Below, piece after piece: positions 6,827 through 8,012 of a stretch of DNA of 8,012 nucleotides. The position numbers were made by a program, and so were the translations under genes. How positions within the stretch are numbered: position 1 is the stretch's first letter; each line of letters opens with the position of its first letter. Source of the stretch: Gammaproteobacteria bacterium (GTDB lineage: Bacteria; Pseudomonadota; Gammaproteobacteria; Cardiobacteriales; Wohlfahrtiimonadaceae); contig BHEQ01000082.1 in the NCBI GenBank assembly GCA_003864535.1, forward strand, positions 1 to 8,012, in the 5' to 3' direction. A model generated the notes under the pieces. That model made no database searches. It saw nothing but the letters and a program-made list of their open reading frames with translations, and was not told the DNA's origin.

Positions 6827-6829
6827 GAT
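6802..6829 (+). promoter_or_regulatory. Possible sigma-70 promoter upstream of an isolated terminator
   Basis: TTTACA (6802-6807, five of six consensus bases) is followed after 16 bases by TAAGAT (6824-6829, four of six). Initiation near 6836 would give an RNA of about 70 bases ending at the terminator at 6871-6904. In DNA this AT-rich such boxes arise by chance, so confidence is low. Confidence 0.25.
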
Positions 6830-6870
6830 GTAAGGCTAATACTAATTTTTCAGCTCACTTGTATAAAATT

Positions 6871-6904
6871 TTTGGCAATCAAAAGGTGATTGCCAAATTT
6901 TTTT
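6871..6904 (+). terminator. Strong Rho-independent terminator
   Basis: TTTGGCAATC (6871-6880) pairs perfectly over ten bases with GATTGCCAAA (6888-6897) around a 7-base loop, and seven T (6898-6904) follow directly. The arrangement terminates + strand transcripts. It lies about 250 bases after the BCCT stop, far for a normal operon terminator, so it may end either a long 3' UTR or a separate small RNA. Confidence 0.82.
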
Positions 6905-6968
6905 AATACTCTCTATAAAATGCTTTTCAAGCACTATTACAGTATCTTTAATTGTGGCATATTCCTAA

Positions 6969-7091
6969 GGCACATCTATTAGTTGCTTTTTCTGCGTTAC
7001 ACGATGTTATTAAAATGCTCATTTACCTAAGTAAACTACGCTTTTAATAATATCGCAAGCCTTGAAGAATCTAATTTATAGAAGTCCCCTA
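6969..7091. repeat. Palindromic intergenic repeat, full copy 2
   Basis: This segment of about 123 bp is a direct repeat of 1715-1836, in the same orientation and about 5.25 kb away. The core stem TTATTAAAA (7007-7015) pairs with TTTTAATAA (7042-7050), with the nested TTTAC/GTAAA stem at 7022-7035. The left arm here reads TCTGCGTTACACGAT and differs from copy 1 more than the right arm does. It ends 42 bases before the MFS start codon. No protein is encoded. Confidence 0.85.
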
Positions 7092-7133
7092 AGTGTTAAC
7101 TATTTAGTCAAACTTTGAGTAAGGAGTATGTCC

Positions 7134-8012
7134 ATGAGTAATCTTCACGCAAGTACCGATAGTTCCCCTTCTTTTTGGAAGGCACGTTATACCGTGCTTT
7201 TATTTTTATGGATGGGCTGGATGGTTTCCTTTCTTGATCGAATGGTCATGAATATTTCCTTGCCTTTTATTGGGGCAGAATTTGAGTTAGACAAGCTCCA
7301 ACAAGGCTGGATTATTTCGGCATTCTTTATCGGTTATGCAGGCTTTCAAATTCCTGGTGGATATCTATCTGACCGCTTTGGTGCGCGCCGCGTGATGGTT
7401 ATCTCTATTATTTGGTGGTCTATTTTTACATCGCTCACAGGATTTGTGACTTCATTATCCGTATTGCTGATTGTTAGGGTGCTTTTTGGAATTGGTGAAG
7501 GCTGCTTTCCAGGCTCTTCATGGAAAACTATTTCTACTTATTTTCCTGCAAAAGAGCGCGGGCGTGCCACTGCGATTCAATCTTCTGTGAATACGCTAGG
7601 TCCTGCGATGGCAGCGATTGTTGCTGCAAGTATTATTGGATGGCTTGGCTGGAAAATGGTATTTATTTTGCTCGGTATTCCAGGTTTGCTTGTGGCGCTT
7701 GGCATGTATATTTATTGTCGAGATGATCCCAAAGATAATCCTCAAATGACGTATGCAGAAATCAAAGAATTAGAAGTAGAAGATAATATTGAAAATAAAA
7801 CTAATACACCTAAGCTTAGTCTTGGTCAGATTTTAAAAATCCCCGCATTGTGGCAAATGGCTGCGGTTTGGTTTTTGTTTGACATTACTTTTTGGGGATT
7901 TAATTCATGGATACCAAGTTACTTAATGGAAGTACGCGGTCTAAGTCTTGCTAAAACAGGTGTTATGGCAGCTATCCCTTTTTTGTTTGGTGCAGTTGGA
8001 ACATTAATAGGA
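7134..8012 (+). CDS. MFS transporter, anion:cation symporter (ACS) family, 3' end beyond window
   Basis: The first 293 residues of an inner-membrane major facilitator are present and the frame is still open at the window edge; complete members are usually about 430-450 residues. The first six membrane segments are clear. Motif A (GGYLSDRFGARRV, 75-87) follows segment 2, Asp35 lies in segment 1 (FLDRMVMN), and RVLFGIGEGCFPGSSW (115-130) matches the ACS pattern. After a charged central loop with YAEIKELE (207-214), segment 7 contains FWGFNSWIPSYL. ACS carriers such as GudP and ExuT import organic anions, often sugar acids, with H+. The ATG at 7134 is chosen because AAGGAG (7121-7126) is seven bases away; the in-frame ATG at 7128 is too close. 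The preceding terminator and repeat suggest a separate unit from the BCCT gene. A hydroxy-acid substrate would fit, but is inference. Confidence 0.88.
   Translation, partial: MSNLHASTDSSPSFWKARYTVLLFLWMGWMVSFLDRMVMNISLPFIGAEFELDKLQQGWIISAFFIGYAGFQIPGGYLSDRFGARRVMVISIIWWSIFTSLTGFVTSLSVLLIVRVLFGIGEGCFPGSSWKTISTYFPAKERGRATAIQSSVNTLGPAMAAIVAASIIGWLGWKMVFILLGIPGLLVALGMYIYCRDDPKDNPQMTYAEIKELEVEDNIENKTNTPKLSLGQILKIPALWQMAAVWFLFDITFWGFNSWIPSYLMEVRGLSLAKTGVMAAIPFLFGAVGTLIG

Larger units (their letters stand above)
6624..7133. other. 510-bp non-coding stretch between the BCCT and MFS genes
   Basis: This is the longest gap in the window. In order it holds a short hairpin after the BCCT stop, a CTCCT/AGGAG hairpin (6660-6678), a G-rich patch, a possible 45-codon reading frame, a plausible promoter, a strong intrinsic terminator, and the second full copy of the palindromic repeat. 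The 42 bases from 7092 to 7133 lead into the MFS gene and carry its AAGGAG site. I see no larger gene on either strand. Confidence 0.7.

Noticed and set aside
1715..7091. Composite transposon or insertion sequence
   Set aside because: No transposase or remnant is encoded, and target-site duplications could not be made out; the repeats fit a short non-coding palindromic element better.
7128..7136. Alternative MFS start at ATG 7128
   Set aside because: It is in frame, but only one base from AAGGAG (7121-7126), too close for initiation; the ATG at 7134 has proper spacing.
7520..7726. A second + strand open frame inside the MFS gene
   Set aside because: Its cysteine- and arginine-rich translation resembles no family, while the frame from 7134 carries clear MFS motifs through the same bases.
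1..8012. Pasteurellaceae origin judged by DNA-uptake words
   Set aside because: I found only near matches, for example GCCGCACTT near 3484 and ACAAGCGCTC near 288, and no exact AAGTGCGGT or ACAAGCGGTC. The family is therefore left open.

Overview
This 8-kb window is AT-rich bacterial DNA with five complete genes and one cut off by the right edge, all on the + strand. I see no credible minus-strand gene, no RNA gene that I can name, no CRISPR and no transposase. Hyi and GlxR read very close to my recollection of the Escherichia coli proteins, and one transporter resembles the carnitine carrier CaiT. With the clear Shine-Dalgarno sites and low GC, this points to an AT-rich gammaproteobacterium. 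Exact copies of the two common Pasteurellaceae DNA-uptake words were not seen, so I do not name a family.

Layout: 1-254 is a non-coding leader with an 8-bp tandem repeat. 255-1712 is an NhaC-family antiporter. Next comes a dispersed-type palindromic repeat (1715-1836), then hyi (1889-2674, hydroxypyruvate isomerase) and glxR (2679-3569, tartronate semialdehyde reductase), which are tightly coupled. They are followed by a PF12831-type FAD-dependent oxidoreductase (3633-5000) and a CaiT-like BCCT transporter (5070-6623). A 510-bp non-coding stretch (6624-7133) holds hairpins, a strong intrinsic terminator and a second full copy of the repeat. The window ends inside an MFS transporter of the anion:cation symporter type (7134 to the edge).

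Function: Hyi interconverts hydroxypyruvate and tartronate semialdehyde, and GlxR reduces tartronate semialdehyde to D-glycerate. In E. coli this pair follows glyoxylate carboligase (gcl), which is absent here. The position next to the pair is instead taken by a flavoenzyme of unknown substrate and a BCCT carrier. I infer a small catabolic module: an imported, perhaps betaine-like or hydroxy-acid, compound is oxidised by the flavoprotein and its C3 fragment goes to glycerate through hyi-glxR. The substrate is unknown. No glycerate kinase and no regulator lie in the window.

The most unusual structural feature is the repeat family. Two full-length copies in the same orientation bracket the hyi-glxR-FAD-BCCT block, and two degenerate half-copies appear to lie in the gaps inside it.
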